Shown: one piece after another, positions 8,772-18,427 of the stretch
How the letters are laid out: each line of letters starts with the position of its first letter
How positions within the stretch are numbered: the stretch's first letter is position 1
Origin: Alphaproteobacteria bacterium
Lineage (GTDB): Bacteria > Pseudomonadota > Alphaproteobacteria > Rhodobacterales > Rhodobacteraceae
Direction of reading: 5' to 3'
DNA: 64,000 bases
Assembly (NCBI GenBank): GCA_030427145.1
Contig: JAUHWT010000003.1
Location: 186,001-250,000 of the forward strand
Translations under genes and position numbers: made by a program
The notes under the pieces: generated by a model
Database searches by the model: none
The model's input: only the letters and a program-made list of their open reading frames with translations
Told to the model about the DNA's origin: nothing

Positions 8772-10163
8772 ATGTTTCTGAGTGTCTTCGATATTTTCAA
8801 GGTGGGAATCGGCCCCTCCTCGTCCCACACGATGGGTCCGATGATTGCCGCGGAACGGTTTCTGAAACGTGTGAGTGACGGTCGCGATCGCATCCCCGGA
8901 TCGGGTGATCCCGCGCGGCTTCGCTGCGTGCTTCACGGATCCCTGGCCTTCACGGGCAAGGGACATGCCACCGACCGCGCCGTGATCCTGGGGCTGGCGG
9001 GGTTCACGCCGCAGAACTATGACGCGGACCGCGCCGAGGCGGTGCTTGCGGAGATCACTGAGAAACATGTGATTGACGTACCGGAGCTCGGTGAAATGCG
9101 CTTCGATCCCGACACCGACATGGTTTTCGACTATGGCGAGCCCCTGCCCGGTCACGCCAATGGCATGGTTCTTGAGGCCTGGGACGCGGATGACAACCTC
9201 GCGGACACCGAGACCTATTACTCGGTCGGCGGCGGCTTTGTGGTCACGGCCCGTGAACTTGAGAACGCTGGGGACGACAGCGCGCCGCTGGACGTACCGC
9301 ACCCTTTCCGGAACGCGGCGGAAATGGTGCGGATGGCGGATGAATCCGGAAAATCCGTTGCGCGCATGAAGCGGGAAAACGAACTGGCGCATATGTCACC
9401 AGAGGAACTGGACCGTGGTCTGAAACGAATTTGGGAGGTCATGTCCGGCTGCATCGACGAGGGCCTCTCGCGCGAGGGAACGCTTCCCGGTGGGCTGAGC
9501 CTGCGCCGGCGGGCGAAGCGCATCCACGACGATCTGGTTGCCGAACAGGGGCGCAACCTGACGGCACCGCACACGATCAACGACTGGATTTCGGTCTACG
9601 CCATTGCGGTAAATGAGGAAAACGCCGCAGGTGGGCAGGTGGTCACGGCACCCACAAATGGCGCGGCGGGCGTCGTTCCGGCCACCATCCGCTACATGCT
9701 GAGCCATGTTCCGGGGGCCACTTCTTCGAAAGTGCCGGAATTTCTGCTGACCGCGTCGGCGGTTGGCGCCATCATCAAGAGCAATGCCTCCATTTCCGGG
9801 GCTGAGGTTGGGTGTCAGGGAGAGGTTGGTTCAGCGGCGGCAATGGCGGCCGCCGGGCTTGCGGCCTGCCTGGGGGGAACGCCGCGTCAGATTGAGAATG
9901 CGGCGGAGATAGCCCTGGAACACCATCTGGGCATGACCTGCGATCCCATTGCGGGACTGGTTCAGGCGCCCTGTATCGAGCGGAACGGGCTGGGAGCGAT
10001 CAAGGCGGTGTCCGCGGCATCGCTTGCCCTGCGCGGGGATGGCGAGCATCTGGTCAGCCTCGACGCCTGTATTGAGACCATGCGCCAGACCGGTCGCGAC
10101 ATGGATGTCAAATACAAGGAGACCTCGCTCGGCGGGCTCGCGGTGAACGTACCGTCCTGCTGA
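8772..10163 (+). CDS. sdaA: L-serine ammonia-lyase (iron-sulfur type, single chain)
   Basis: This 463-residue enzyme deaminates L-serine to pyruvate. The N-terminal domain begins [23 protein letters not shown], and the C-terminal domain carries the three [4Fe-4S] ligands C348 (VGCQGE), C390 (GMTCDP) and C401 (QAPCIE), with spacing like the E. coli protein. The ATG at 8772 follows GGAAAGGG; an open frame extends 55 codons further upstream but is not family-like. It acts against the biosynthetic serC/serA genes in the same window, so the two units are expected to be oppositely regulated. Confidence 0.95.
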   Translation: MFLSVFDIFKVGIGPSSSHTMGPMIAAERFLKRVSDGRDRIPGSGDPARLRCVLHGSLAFTGKGHATDRAVILGLAGFTPQNYDADRAEAVLAEITEKHVIDVPELGEMRFDPDTDMVFDYGEPLPGHANGMVLEAWDADDNLADTETYYSVGGGFVVTARELENAGDDSAPLDVPHPFRNAAEMVRMADESGKSVARMKRENELAHMSPEELDRGLKRIWEVMSGCIDEGLSREGTLPGGLSLRRRAKRIHDDLVAEQGRNLTAPHTINDWISVYAIAVNEENAAGGQVVTAPTNGAAGVVPATIRYMLSHVPGATSSKVPEFLLTASAVGAIIKSNASISGAEVGCQGEVGSAAAMAAAGLAACLGGTPRQIENAAEIALEHHLGMTCDPIAGLVQAPCIERNGLGAIKAVSAASLALRGDGEHLVSLDACIETMRQTGRDMDVKYKETSLGGLAVNVPSC

Positions 10164-10205
10164 CACAGTGTAGCGGGACACGCGCACAAGTTGTTCCCAA
10201 AAAAG

Positions 10206-10236
10206 AAAAAAATGCACGCCGAAGCGTGCATTTTTG
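10206..10236 (+). terminator. Rho-independent terminator after sdaA
   Basis: The stem AATGCACGC (10211-10219) pairs with GCGTGCATT (10224-10232) around a CGAA tetraloop and is extended by A-T pairs, with A and T runs on either side. It ends sdaA about 45 bases past its stop and could also work on the minus strand. Confidence 0.85.
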
Positions 10237-10419
10237 AAGTAAGAGGAAACTTTTTTGCTTACAAATTGCTGGTAAAAGCCATGTCGACCGGGCCAACCCG
10301 TTTTGGGTCAGGGAACTGGAAATCTCCCACAACTCCCGCCGAAATCAAAACACCATCCTGCTACAAACACCCCATGGCTATCAGTTAAGTCTGTTTCCCA
10401 TGTATCGGCGGATTTTGGT

Positions 10420-10439
10420 AGGTATCGATATCGATACCT
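10420..10439. repeat. 20-bp perfect palindrome beside a luxR-type gene
   Basis: AGGTATCGAT is followed directly by its exact reverse complement, giving a 20-bp perfect palindrome 13 bases past the stop of the LuxR-type gene. There is no T run, so it is not a normal terminator. Twenty bases with dyad symmetry is the size of a lux box, although the bases differ from the classical consensus. Confidence 0.6.
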
Positions 10440-10452
10440 TGACCGGAAGGCA

Positions 10453-11202
10453 TCAGGGATGGATCAAACCCTGCGTCAGAGCGATTGCCACCGCGTGTTC
10501 CCGGGTCACGGCATTCAGCTTTTTCTTTGCTGATGTCAGATGCTTACGCACCGTAATTTCAGAGATCCCAAGACGTTCGGAAATCCGTGCGTTCATCTGC
10601 CCCTCCGCGAGCAGATAGAGCACATCCCGTTCCCGTGGGCTCAGGCGTGGGCGGCGGTCGAGCATCAGACTGGCATGCCCTGATTCAGGGGGCCTGATCC
10701 GGGCTGACGCCAGTCCGGAGTAAATCCGGAACAGACTGCCCCGGACCGGATCGTCAATTTCGCGGCCAAGATCCCGGGCACCGAAACCAACCAGCCTCAC
10801 GTGCCCCTGGCTGTCGATGCCGGTGGGCACGACCATGATATCACCGTAGCCGGTTTCGGCCAGCTCATCGAAGAACAGGCGCGTTTTTTCGATGCCGGTG
10901 TCGCGCAGATTGTGGGGACCATTCGCCTTCCAGCGCAGTGGGTTGCTGTCGAGTTGCTCAACATTGAGGAATGGATCGACCTTCTGGTAATTCATCTCAA
11001 CGTAGCGATCGATCCAGTCCGTCCGCATGGAACAGCTGAGCCAAACCGGATCTCCGGACTGCCTGTCCAGCGCTCCGATATTGAGAAAATCAGCGCCAAG
11101 AGACTGAAATCCTTTTACAAACGTCTGCCGGACCGCGTCCGGTCCCGCACCGCTGTCCGCGCTGTCAAGCAGGTCGATGATCCGGTTGAGCTGTTCAGGC
11201 AA
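10453..11202 (-). CDS. LuxR-family regulator with autoinducer-binding domain (LuxR solo)
   Basis: This 249-residue protein has an N-terminal autoinducer-binding domain (about 15-165) and a C-terminal LuxR helix-turn-helix (about 186-245; LSPRERDVLYLLAEGQMNARIS, ITVRKHLTSAKKKL). Ligand-pocket residues of the quorum-sensing family can be traced in WIDRYVEMNYQKVDPFL. No luxI-type synthase gene is present in the window, so it is provisionally a solo. It stands alone, convergent with sdaA and divergent from the lipoprotein gene. Family is secure; the signal it senses is unknown. Confidence 0.88.
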   Translation of the reverse strand: MPEQLNRIIDLLDSADSGAGPDAVRQTFVKGFQSLGADFLNIGALDRQSGDPVWLSCSMRTDWIDRYVEMNYQKVDPFLNVEQLDSNPLRWKANGPHNLRDTGIEKTRLFFDELAETGYGDIMVVPTGIDSQGHVRLVGFGARDLGREIDDPVRGSLFRIYSGLASARIRPPESGHASLMLDRRPRLSPRERDVLYLLAEGQMNARISERLGISEITVRKHLTSAKKKLNAVTREHAVAIALTQGLIHP

Positions 11203-11482
11203 GAGACCACCCCATTTGTACTTCGCCGCAACAAAAACCCGGTATTCGAGTTAACTGATCGGGTTTACCAGATGGATCGCGTTTTCCAAACCATTTTGGC
11301 GGATCGCCATTAATTATGCGTTCCATGTGAAAGAATACGAAAGCATTTCAGAGCCCGACCGATACATGTGCAACAGGCATGAGGACGCGGCCCGCATGAA
11401 GCTTGTAAGGCTGTCAAGGCCAGCGTATTCCACAACCACCGGGCAAATTTGAAAGCCCGCAGACAACGGGAAAGGAAATTGC

Positions 11483-12049
11483 ATGAAGACCTTGTGGACC
11501 ATACTGTCGGCATCCGCACTGGCGCTGGCCGGCTGTTCCGGCATGACCGGAAGCGACGGAGCCGTCAGCGAGGACATCGTTTCGAGCACGGCAACCGTTA
11601 CCTCCGTCGATTACGACGAGCGGATCGTAACCATGACGGCCGACGAGACCGGAGACACGATCACTGTATTCGCCAATGACGGAATTCCGAACCTCGACCA
11701 GCTCGAGGCCGGCGACAAGGTTGTGGCGGATTACTACGAGTCCGTAGCGGTCAACATGGCCGATCCGATGGATCCGGGCGGCGACCTGACCGTGATTGAC
11801 AGCATTTCCGCACCCGAAGGCGAAAAACCCGGCGCGATGGCCGTGGCAACCCGCAATCTGGTCGTTGAGGTCGTCTCCTACGACAGCGCCACCGGTTTCG
11901 CGACCCTCACCATGCCTGACGGCACCACCAACCGCGTTACGGTGCCGGGAGAGCTGCGCAGCTTCGCGGAACGCCTTAACCCGGGCGACCGCGTTGAGGT
12001 CTCCATCACGGACGCGGTTGCCGTTACGATTGAGGAAGTTACCGGCTAA
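11483..12049 (+). CDS. Putative lipoprotein with duplicated domain
   Basis: This 188-residue protein has a signal peptide ending in a lipobox (LAGC, C18), so it is predicted to be lipid-anchored in the envelope. The mature part contains two similar units, about residues 36-91 and 123-184. Each has a beta-rich pattern: a V-x-x-V-x-x-Y-D start, a Thr-rich strand, then a (E/P)-G-D-(K/R)-V segment and a Y/I-x-(E/D)-(S/A)-V-A-V end. This looks like an internal duplication of a small beta domain. I recognise no named family. AAAGGAAAT precedes the ATG. It overlaps the convergent thiN gene by four bases. Confidence 0.8.
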   Translation: MKTLWTILSASALALAGCSGMTGSDGAVSEDIVSSTATVTSVDYDERIVTMTADETGDTITVFANDGIPNLDQLEAGDKVVADYYESVAVNMADPMDPGGDLTVIDSISAPEGEKPGAMAVATRNLVVEVVSYDSATGFATLTMPDGTTNRVTVPGELRSFAERLNPGDRVEVSITDAVAVTIEEVTG

Positions 12050-12720
12050 ACCTGACGTTCCGTCAGAACATCAAAAACCTGTCGCAGTTCATCCTGCGGC
12101 AGGATTACCAGAACCGGTCCGCCCTCGAAGGCAAGCTCGACGGGACCGCCCAAAGCCTCATTCGACGTTCCGGTGAGCCCCGCGGGCGCAAAATCAATTC
12201 CCTCCGGCGACCATTTGAGTCCACGCCCCTTCACGGCCCTAGCCGGCGCCATGGGAAACAGGGAAACCCGCGTTTTTTCAACGAGTTCAAACCGCAGATT
12301 ACCATGGCAGACAAAGCAGACATCCTGCCGTCCCACCAGGGCAATTGCGCGGTCGGGGAATTTTGACAGGACGTTCAGCGCCCCAAGCTGGTGATCCACA
12401 CGACCTCCGGTGAACCCGACCCCAAGGATCAGTGGCGCATGGATGCGGGTGACGCATTTTTCGAGATCGGTGCTGTCCTGCTCCGCCACGTGGTGCATCC
12501 TTACACCCCGCGCCTCAAGACCTTTTACATCCACGACCGAGTCCATGTCCCCGATAACGCTGTGAAATTCGCGACCGTGAGGCAGAACGGTGTTGCCACC
12601 GCCATCGGCCGCCATCAGCGCGGGCGCGAGATTGATGCAGGCCGACAGGACATTCGTATCCACCGGGCCACCGCCCACAAGCGTTACGGGATCAGGGAAC
12701 CGGAACGGGAAGTCACTCAT
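12046..12720 (-). CDS. thiN: Thiamine diphosphokinase
   Basis: This 224-residue enzyme makes thiamine diphosphate from thiamine and ATP. Motifs VGGGPV near the N-terminus, AADGGGN, IGDMDS and DSTDLEKC, then [12 protein letters not shown] in the middle, are those of thiamine pyrophosphokinase. It overlaps the upstream creA-like gene by eight bases, so the two are coupled. No TPP-riboswitch-like sequence is apparent near it, which fits a salvage/housekeeping kinase. Confidence 0.9.
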   Translation of the reverse strand: MSDFPFRFPDPVTLVGGGPVDTNVLSACINLAPALMAADGGGNTVLPHGREFHSVIGDMDSVVDVKGLEARGVRMHHVAEQDSTDLEKCVTRIHAPLILGVGFTGGRVDHQLGALNVLSKFPDRAIALVGRQDVCFVCHGNLRFELVEKTRVSLFPMAPARAVKGRGLKWSPEGIDFAPAGLTGTSNEALGGPVELAFEGGPVLVILPQDELRQVFDVLTERQV

Positions 12721-13174
12721 CCCAGGGACGGATCACCACGGCCGAGACCGCGTTTTTGGGCGAGCCCTCAATGACCTTGTCGGAATAGGTCAGGTAGACC
12801 AGTGTGTCGCGGTCCTCGTCGTGGAAACGGACAACCTGAATGCGCTTGAACATGATGGAGGCGCGGCGGTTAAAGACCTCCTCACCATCCTCAAGCTCCT
12901 CAAGGAATTTGATCGGTCCGGTCTGACGGCAGGCGATGGAAGCGTCGGACGTGTCCTCTGCAAGACCAAGACTGCCGGATATGCCACCGGTGCGGGCCCG
13001 GCTGACGAAGCAGCTGACACCCTCAACCTGCGGGTCGTCAAACGCCTCAACGGAAATGGTGTGGTTCGCTCCGAGGATCTTGAAGGCGGTCGTGACCTCG
13101 CCAATCTGCTCGGCCGAAGCCGTAGCGCCGCCAAGGGCAAAAAGGATCAGTGCAGTTCGAAACAGTCCAGCCAT
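12713..13174 (-). CDS. creA: CreA-family periplasmic protein
   Basis: This 153-residue protein has a cleavable signal peptide (about 1-21, ending TASA) and a mature domain with the family pattern [24 protein letters not shown], an internal Cys in VSCFVSRA and [17 protein letters not shown] near the end. CreA proteins are conserved in proteobacteria but their function is not known. It is transcribed with DUF2842 upstream and thiN downstream. Confidence 0.88.
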   Translation of the reverse strand: MAGLFRTALILFALGGATASAEQIGEVTTAFKILGANHTISVEAFDDPQVEGVSCFVSRARTGGISGSLGLAEDTSDASIACRQTGPIKFLEELEDGEEVFNRRASIMFKRIQVVRFHDEDRDTLVYLTYSDKVIEGSPKNAVSAVVIRPWDE

Positions 13175-13195
13175 AAAGGTCCCCGCCAGAAAATG

Positions 13196-13438
13196 TTATT
13201 TCGCGTCATCCCCATCATGTGGGGCGTCCGGGTCCGGTTTTCCAACCCCCAGGAACACAAACCGCAGGGGGATCATCCAAAGGAACCCCAGAACCACGAA
13301 AATCAGAAGTTCCCAGAGAATTCCAGGGCGGTCAAACATCTCCACGACATTGACCGCCAGAACCACATAGAGCGGCAGCCAGACCAGCAGCGCCACAAGC
13401 GAAAGGCGCCGCCGGGTTTTCCAGCTCAGCTGCTTCAT
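13196..13438 (-). CDS. DUF2842 membrane protein
   Basis: This 80-residue protein has two membrane segments (about 14-34 and 42-62) and a charged tail ([13 protein letters not shown]). It matches DUF2842, a small alphaproteobacterial family of unknown function. The ATG at 13438 overlaps the purA stop (ATGA), which decides the start; the frame stays open upstream within purA. Translation is therefore probably coupled to purA. Confidence 0.8.
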   Translation of the reverse strand: MKQLSWKTRRRLSLVALLVWLPLYVVLAVNVVEMFDRPGILWELLIFVVLGFLWMIPLRFVFLGVGKPDPDAPHDGDDAK

Positions 13439-14727
13439 GCAGCGAACGGATCGGTGACCAGGATCGTGTCGTCCCGTTCCGGGCTTGTGGAGAGAATCGC
13501 GACCGGGCATCCAATCAGTTCCTCTACACGGCGCACGTATTTGATGGCCTGCGCCGGCAACTCACCCCAGCTGCGTGCCCCAGCGGTGGTTTCCGACCAG
13601 CCTGGCAGCGTCTCGTAGATCGGCTTTACGCGGGCCTGCTGCGATGCGGCGGTGGGAAGGTAGTCGATGCGTTTGCCGTCAAGTTCATAGGCCACGCAGA
13701 TTTTGAGTTCCTCAAACCCGTCCAGCACGTCGAGTTTTGTCAGGGCAATACCGTTGACGCCGCCCGTGGTGCAGGTCTGGCGGACCAGAACACTGTCGAA
13801 CCAGCCGCAGCGGCGCTGACGGCCGGTGACGGTGCCAAACTCATGGCCTCGCTCACCAAGACGCTGTCCGTCGTCATCAAAGAGTTCCGCCGGGAACGGG
13901 CCCTCTCCAACACGGGTTGTGTAGGCTTTCACGATGCCAAGCACGAAATCCACGGCCCCAGGCCCCATGCCGGATCCCGTCGCGGCCATGCCGGACTGGG
14001 TGTTGGATGAGGTTACATAGGGATAGGTTCCGAAGTCGATGTCGAGCAGCGCGCCCTGCGCCCCTTCGAACAGAATGCGTTTGCCCTCGCGGCGGTTTTT
14101 GTCAAGCACCCGCCAGGCCGGTCCGGCATAGGGCAGAATGCGCGGCGCGACCTCAAGCAGTTCCGCCATCAGCTTGGCCCGGTCGATGGGCTCGGCCCCA
14201 AGACCCTTCCGCAGGGCGTCGTGATGGGCGAGCAGCCGGTCAAGGCGCGTCTGCAGGGTATCACGGTCAGCAAGGTCAGCCACCCGTACGGACCGGCGGC
14301 CCACCTTGTCCTCGTAGGCCGGGCCAATGCCGCGTCCGGTGGTGCCGATCTTGGCCTTGCCCGCAGCGGTTTCGCGGATCTGGTCCAGATCCTGGTGCAG
14401 CGGCAGGATCAGCGGCGTGTTTTCCGCGATGAGCAGGTTATCCGGTGTCACCGGCACACCCTGGTCGCTGATCTTCTCGATTTCAGCCAGCAGGGACCAC
14501 GGATCCAGAACCACGCCGTTGCCGATCACCGACAGCTTGCCGCTTCGCACGATGCCAGACGGCAGCAGCGAGAGTTTGTAAACCTTGCCGTCAATGACAA
14601 GTGTATGTCCGGCGTTGTGACCGCCCTGGAACCGTACGATCACGTCCGCACGTTCCGACAGCCAGTCCACAAGCTTTCCCTTGCCCTCGTCACCCCACTG
14701 GGCGCCGACAACCACTACATTCGCCAT
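13435..14727 (-). CDS. purA: Adenylosuccinate synthetase
   Basis: This 430-residue enzyme uses GTP to join aspartate to IMP in the first committed step to AMP. The N-terminal glycine loop WGDEGKGK (about 11-18), GGHNAGHT and the C-terminal TKLDVLDG are all present and the length is typical. The ATG is preceded by a purine-rich stretch. It leads the purA-DUF2842-creA-thiN gene string on the minus strand. Confidence 0.97.
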   Translation of the reverse strand: MANVVVVGAQWGDEGKGKLVDWLSERADVIVRFQGGHNAGHTLVIDGKVYKLSLLPSGIVRSGKLSVIGNGVVLDPWSLLAEIEKISDQGVPVTPDNLLIAENTPLILPLHQDLDQIRETAAGKAKIGTTGRGIGPAYEDKVGRRSVRVADLADRDTLQTRLDRLLAHHDALRKGLGAEPIDRAKLMAELLEVAPRILPYAGPAWRVLDKNRREGKRILFEGAQGALLDIDFGTYPYVTSSNTQSGMAATGSGMGPGAVDFVLGIVKAYTTRVGEGPFPAELFDDDGQRLGERGHEFGTVTGRQRRCGWFDSVLVRQTCTTGGVNGIALTKLDVLDGFEELKICVAYELDGKRIDYLPTAASQQARVKPIYETLPGWSETTAGARSWGELPAQAIKYVRRVEELIGCPVAILSTSPERDDTILVTDPFAA

Positions 14728-14906
14728 GATAATGCCTTTTCGTTTCGCCGGGGTGCGTTATAGCGGATGGGTGTTCACGGGCAACGGAAAACCACGACCG
14801 AACACCGATCGACATCGATACAACGAAAACGGCCCCCGCATGACGGGAGACGCTTTCAGTTTCGATGACCATGTCATCAACGGATCATCAGCCCGTCGGC
14901 AAAAGG

Positions 14907-16499
14907 TCAGAAGTTCAGGGCCTTGGCCTGAACGACCTGAGGCAGTGCCGCAATTTCCTCAAGCACGGACGCCGTAATGCTCTCGTCCACACCGATCAGC
15001 GCAATGGCCTCGCCGCTCTTCTGCGACCGGCCAAGTCCGAATGTCGCGATGTTCACCCCATGCTCTCCCAGCTTTGTTCCCAACGCACCAATATAGCCCG
15101 GGGTGTCGTTGTTGGTGGTGTAGAGCATGTGCGTCATGCGCTCGGTCTCGAAGTTGATGCCCTTGATCTGAATGAAACGCGGCTTGCCGTCGGAATAGAT
15201 CGTACCGGCGACGGAGCGGGTCTGGACCTCGGTCGTCACGATCAGACGCATGTAGCTGCCAAAGGCGCCCTGGGAATCCTTGCGGGTCTCAGTGATCTTG
15301 ATGCCACGGTCACGGGCCACCACCGGAGCGGATACCATGTTCACCCCACCCTCGCCCACGAGCGGCAGCAGCAGACCGGAGGTCAGTGCAGCGGTCAGCG
15401 GTTTGAGGTTCAGGTCTCCTACGGTGCCCACGAACTCAATTTCAATCTCGCGGATGGCGTGTTCCGTCACCTGACCCGCGAAGCTGCCCAGCATTTCGGC
15501 CAGATCAACCCAGGGCTTGAGGATCGGAGCTTCCTCCGCAGTCACAGACGGCGCGTTCAGCGCGTTCGAAATGGCACCATCCATCAAATAGTCCGACATC
15601 TGCTCGGCCACCTGCAGCGCCACGTTTTCCTGCGCCTCGCTGGTGGACGCGCCGAGGTGCGGCGTGCAGACCACGTTGGGCGCGTTAAACAGCACGTTGT
15701 CGGTTGCTGGCTCGACGGCATAGACGTCGAACGCGGCACCGGCCAGCTGACCGGATTTCAGCGCCTCGGCCACGGCGGCCTCATCCACCAGACCACCGCG
15801 GGCACAGTTGATCAGGCGCGCGCCAGGCTTGATCTTCGCGATCCGCTCTGCCGACAGAATGTTCGCGGTTTTTTCCGTTTTCGGCAGGTGCAGTGTGATG
15901 AAATCGGCGCGGCCGAGCAGGTCATCGAGGTCCTCGACACGCTCCACACCCATGCTCTGCGCCTTTTCGGCGGAGAGGAACGGGTCGAAGGCGATGACCT
16001 TCATTTTCAGGCCAAGCGCACGGCTGGCGACGACGGAACCGATGTTACCGGCACCGATCAGTCCGAGTGTTTTGCCGGTAATCTCTGAACCCATAAATTT
16101 CGACTTCTCCCACTTGCCGGCGCGGGTCGAGGCGTCGGCAGCGGGGATCTGGCGGGTGCAGGCGAACATCATGGCGATGGCGTGCTCCGCCGTGGTGATG
16201 GAGTTGCCGAACGGCGTGTTCATCACCACGATCCCCTTGGCGCTCGCCGCGGAGATGTCGACATTGTCCACGCCAATACCGGCGCGGCCGATGACCTTCA
16301 GGTTGTCGGCTTTGGCGATCAGGTCTGCCGTCGCCTTGGTAGCGGAGCGGATGGCCAGACCATCATAGTTGCCAATGATCTCCGCGAGTTTTTCGGCGTC
16401 CTTGCCGAGGCTGGGCTGGAAATCGACCTCCACCCCGCGGTCGCGGAAAATCTGTACGGCGGCGTCGGAAAGTTTGTCGGAAATCAGAACCTTGGGCAT
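14907..16499 (-). CDS. serA: D-3-phosphoglycerate dehydrogenase
   Basis: This 530-residue NAD enzyme starts serine biosynthesis. It has the Rossmann motif GLIGAGNIGS in the middle of the catalytic region, the 2-hydroxyacid dehydrogenase signature, the large intervening (ASB) domain of the long SerA type, and a C-terminal ACT domain (last ~75 residues) that probably binds serine for feedback control. AAAGGAG lies before the start, inside the end of the upstream acetyltransferase gene, which stops one base before. A weak five-base-pair hairpin at about 14834-14848 downstream may help end the transcript. Confidence 0.97.
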   Translation of the reverse strand: MPKVLISDKLSDAAVQIFRDRGVEVDFQPSLGKDAEKLAEIIGNYDGLAIRSATKATADLIAKADNLKVIGRAGIGVDNVDISAASAKGIVVMNTPFGNSITTAEHAIAMMFACTRQIPAADASTRAGKWEKSKFMGSEITGKTLGLIGAGNIGSVVASRALGLKMKVIAFDPFLSAEKAQSMGVERVEDLDDLLGRADFITLHLPKTEKTANILSAERIAKIKPGARLINCARGGLVDEAAVAEALKSGQLAGAAFDVYAVEPATDNVLFNAPNVVCTPHLGASTSEAQENVALQVAEQMSDYLMDGAISNALNAPSVTAEEAPILKPWVDLAEMLGSFAGQVTEHAIREIEIEFVGTVGDLNLKPLTAALTSGLLLPLVGEGGVNMVSAPVVARDRGIKITETRKDSQGAFGSYMRLIVTTEVQTRSVAGTIYSDGKPRFIQIKGINFETERMTHMLYTTNNDTPGYIGALGTKLGEHGVNIATFGLGRSQKSGEAIALIGVDESITASVLEEIAALPQVVQAKALNF

Positions 16500-16500
16500 T

Positions 16501-16995
16501 TCAGTCTCCTTTGCGCCAGTCGGCGCGGGTCAGTTCGAATACGAGGCAGTCGTCGTCACCAAAACGGCGCTCCCCGAGGGATTTGAAACCCAGACGGCGG
16601 TAAAACCGGTGGGCGGCGGTGTTGGTCATCAGCGGGTCGATCAGAACGGCGCTGACGTCAGGGTTGGAAAAACAGCGGCTCAAAGCTGACCGCATCATTT
16701 GGGTGCCGATGCCGCGCCCGGTATCCGTGACCTCACCAATCCAGATGTCGATGGCACGCAGGCCGGGGCCACAGTCGCCCCAGTAATGCGTGTCCTCACG
16801 GTCGGGATCAATGATTTGGAGGAAACCCCCCGGCCGCCCCTTGACCTCGGCAATCAGAAGATCGCGCCAGTCGGGGTTGTTGCCGAGCATCTCCTCCCAG
16901 TCCCAGTCCTCAATTCCGGATGCCATGACATGGGGCTGTTCGTCCCAGTGTCGCAGCATCGGAATATCAGCGGGCGTCGCGTCACGCAGGCGCAC
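16501..16995 (-). CDS. GNAT acetyltransferase resembling AAC(6')-Ib
   Basis: This 164-residue protein has the acetyl-CoA loop GRGIGTQMM (about 106-114). Its layout follows the aminoglycoside 6'-N-acetyltransferase Ib subfamily: MLRHWDEQPHV near the N-terminus, then GLRAIDIWIG, then IDPLMTNTAAHRFYRRLGF. The substrate cannot be read from the sequence; similar housekeeping proteins acetylate unrelated amines. It is squeezed between serC (nine bases away) and serA (one base away), so it is part of the serine operon. Confidence 0.85.
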   Translation of the reverse strand: MRLRDATPADIPMLRHWDEQPHVMASGIEDWDWEEMLGNNPDWRDLLIAEVKGRPGGFLQIIDPDREDTHYWGDCGPGLRAIDIWIGEVTDTGRGIGTQMMRSALSRCFSNPDVSAVLIDPLMTNTAAHRFYRRLGFKSLGERRFGDDDCLVFELTRADWRKGD

Positions 16996-17004
16996 CGGTC
17001 CGGC

Positions 17005-18210
17005 TCAGGCGGTTCCCAGATCGGCTTTCGCCGTCTCAAACGCCCAGTCGAGCCACGCGGTCAGTGCCTCGATATCAGCCGTATCGACGGTGGAGCCGCA
17101 CCAGATCCGAAGGCCCGGAGGCGCGTCGCGGTAACCACCGATATCGTAGGCGGCTTCCTCGGTTTCCAGGAGTTTGGTCATGGATTTGACGAAAGCACGC
17201 TGGGCGTCCTCGTCGAGCGATCCAATCGCCGGATCAACGATTTTGAGGCAGACGGACGTGTTCGACCGGGCCTCCGGCGCGGAGACGAGGTTTTCAACCC
17301 AGGGTGTCGCGTCCATCCAGTCCTGCAGCGCCGTGGCATTGGCGTTGGCCCGCGCCATTGTCGCGTTCAGACCGCCAATTCCATCCATCCAGTCAAGCGC
17401 GTCGATGCAGTCGGCAACGCACAGCATGGACGGCGTGTTGATGGTCGCACCGGTGAACACACCGTCGATCAGCTTGCCACCCTTGGTCAGGCGGAAAATC
17501 TTCGGCAGCGGGCGGTCGGGGGTGTAGCTTTCAAGCCGCTCAACCGCACGGGGGCTGAGGATCAGCACGCCATGCGCGGCCTCGCCACCCATCGCCTTCT
17601 GCCAGGAGAAAGTGGTCACATCCAGCTTCGACCAGTCCATATCCTGCGCAAACACCGCCGATGTCGCGTCACAGAAGGTCAGGCCCTCACGATCGGCGGC
17701 AATCCAGTCCGCATTTGGGACACGTGCGCCGGAGGTCGTGCCGTTCCAGGTGAAACACACATCAGCGTCCTTGCGGACGTCGTTCAGGTCGGGAAGTTCG
17801 CCATACCCGGCGGTCAGAACCCGGACGTCATCCAGCTTGAGCTGCTTGGTCGCATCCGTGGCCCAGCCCTGACCGAAGCTTTCCCAAACCAGCATGTCCA
17901 CGGGGCGCGCGCCCAGCATCGACCACATCGCCATCTCGAAAGCACCGGTATCGGAGGCGGGAACGATGCCCACCCGGTATCCTTCGGGGACACCAAGAAT
18001 GCCCGCAATACGATCAATCGCTTCCTTGATCTGGGCTTTCGGTTTCGCCGCACGGTGGGACCGCCCAAGATACGCCTTCGCAACCACGGCCTCGGCATTC
18101 CAGCCGGGACGCTTGGGGCATGGACCGGAGGAAAACTCGGGACGTGCGGGTTTTGAATCTGGTTTGGGGGGGGCCGCGGTCAATGCCGCTTCGGCCGGGG
18201 AATGGCTCAT
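17005..18210 (-). CDS. serC: Phosphoserine aminotransferase (alphaproteobacterial type)
   Basis: This 401-residue PLP enzyme converts 3-phosphohydroxypyruvate to phosphoserine. The PLP lysine is K205 in [12 protein letters not shown], and the N-terminus has [12 protein letters not shown], typical of the alphaproteobacterial/archaeal-like class. It heads the operon serC-GNAT-serA. The upstream leader can form two hairpins resembling the serC RNA element, so regulation at the RNA level is likely. Confidence 0.95.
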   Translation of the reverse strand: MSHSPAEAALTAAPPKPDSKPARPEFSSGPCPKRPGWNAEAVVAKAYLGRSHRAAKPKAQIKEAIDRIAGILGVPEGYRVGIVPASDTGAFEMAMWSMLGARPVDMLVWESFGQGWATDATKQLKLDDVRVLTAGYGELPDLNDVRKDADVCFTWNGTTSGARVPNADWIAADREGLTFCDATSAVFAQDMDWSKLDVTTFSWQKAMGGEAAHGVLILSPRAVERLESYTPDRPLPKIFRLTKGGKLIDGVFTGATINTPSMLCVADCIDALDWMDGIGGLNATMARANANATALQDWMDATPWVENLVSAPEARSNTSVCLKIVDPAIGSLDEDAQRAFVKSMTKLLETEEAAYDIGGYRDAPPGLRIWCGSTVDTADIEALTAWLDWAFETAKADLGTA

Positions 18211-18290
18211 TGTGCCAGCTCCGTCGTAAGGGTGAGTTCACTGAGCCCGCCCCGCTCACCCTAATCCGGGGTCGCGCCCGGGGTCCGGAT
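18211..18290 (-). ncRNA. serC-type leader RNA (cis-regulatory element)
   Basis: Read on the minus strand, two hairpins precede the serC start. The first has stem CCGGG/CCCGG (18277-18281 with 18266-18270). The second has an eight-base-pair stem AGGGTGAG/CTCACCCT (18255-18262 with 18229-18236) that ends about 18 bases before the ATG, near the ribosome site GACGGAG. A two-hairpin 'serC' motif upstream of serC-serA operons in alphaproteobacteria is known. The match here is by position and shape, not by covariance search. Confidence 0.55.
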
Positions 18291-18427
18291 AGTCGATTCC
18301 CAAACATGTGCCAAGATATTTTTTTCATGGCATTGCCCACAAAACGCCCAGGTCCACCCGCGGCCTATGGTCATTGCCCGGCATTAGGGACTAAATACCC
18401 GCATTTAAAACCGGATGCCCCGCCCCC

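Noticed and set aside
12721..13195. TPP riboswitch for thiN
   Set aside because: thiN overlaps creA, leaving no space, and no thi-box is visible.
16501..16995. Aminoglycoside resistance gene
   Set aside because: Similarity to AAC(6')-Ib is in fold and layout only, the gene is embedded in a housekeeping operon, and there is no mobile element around it.
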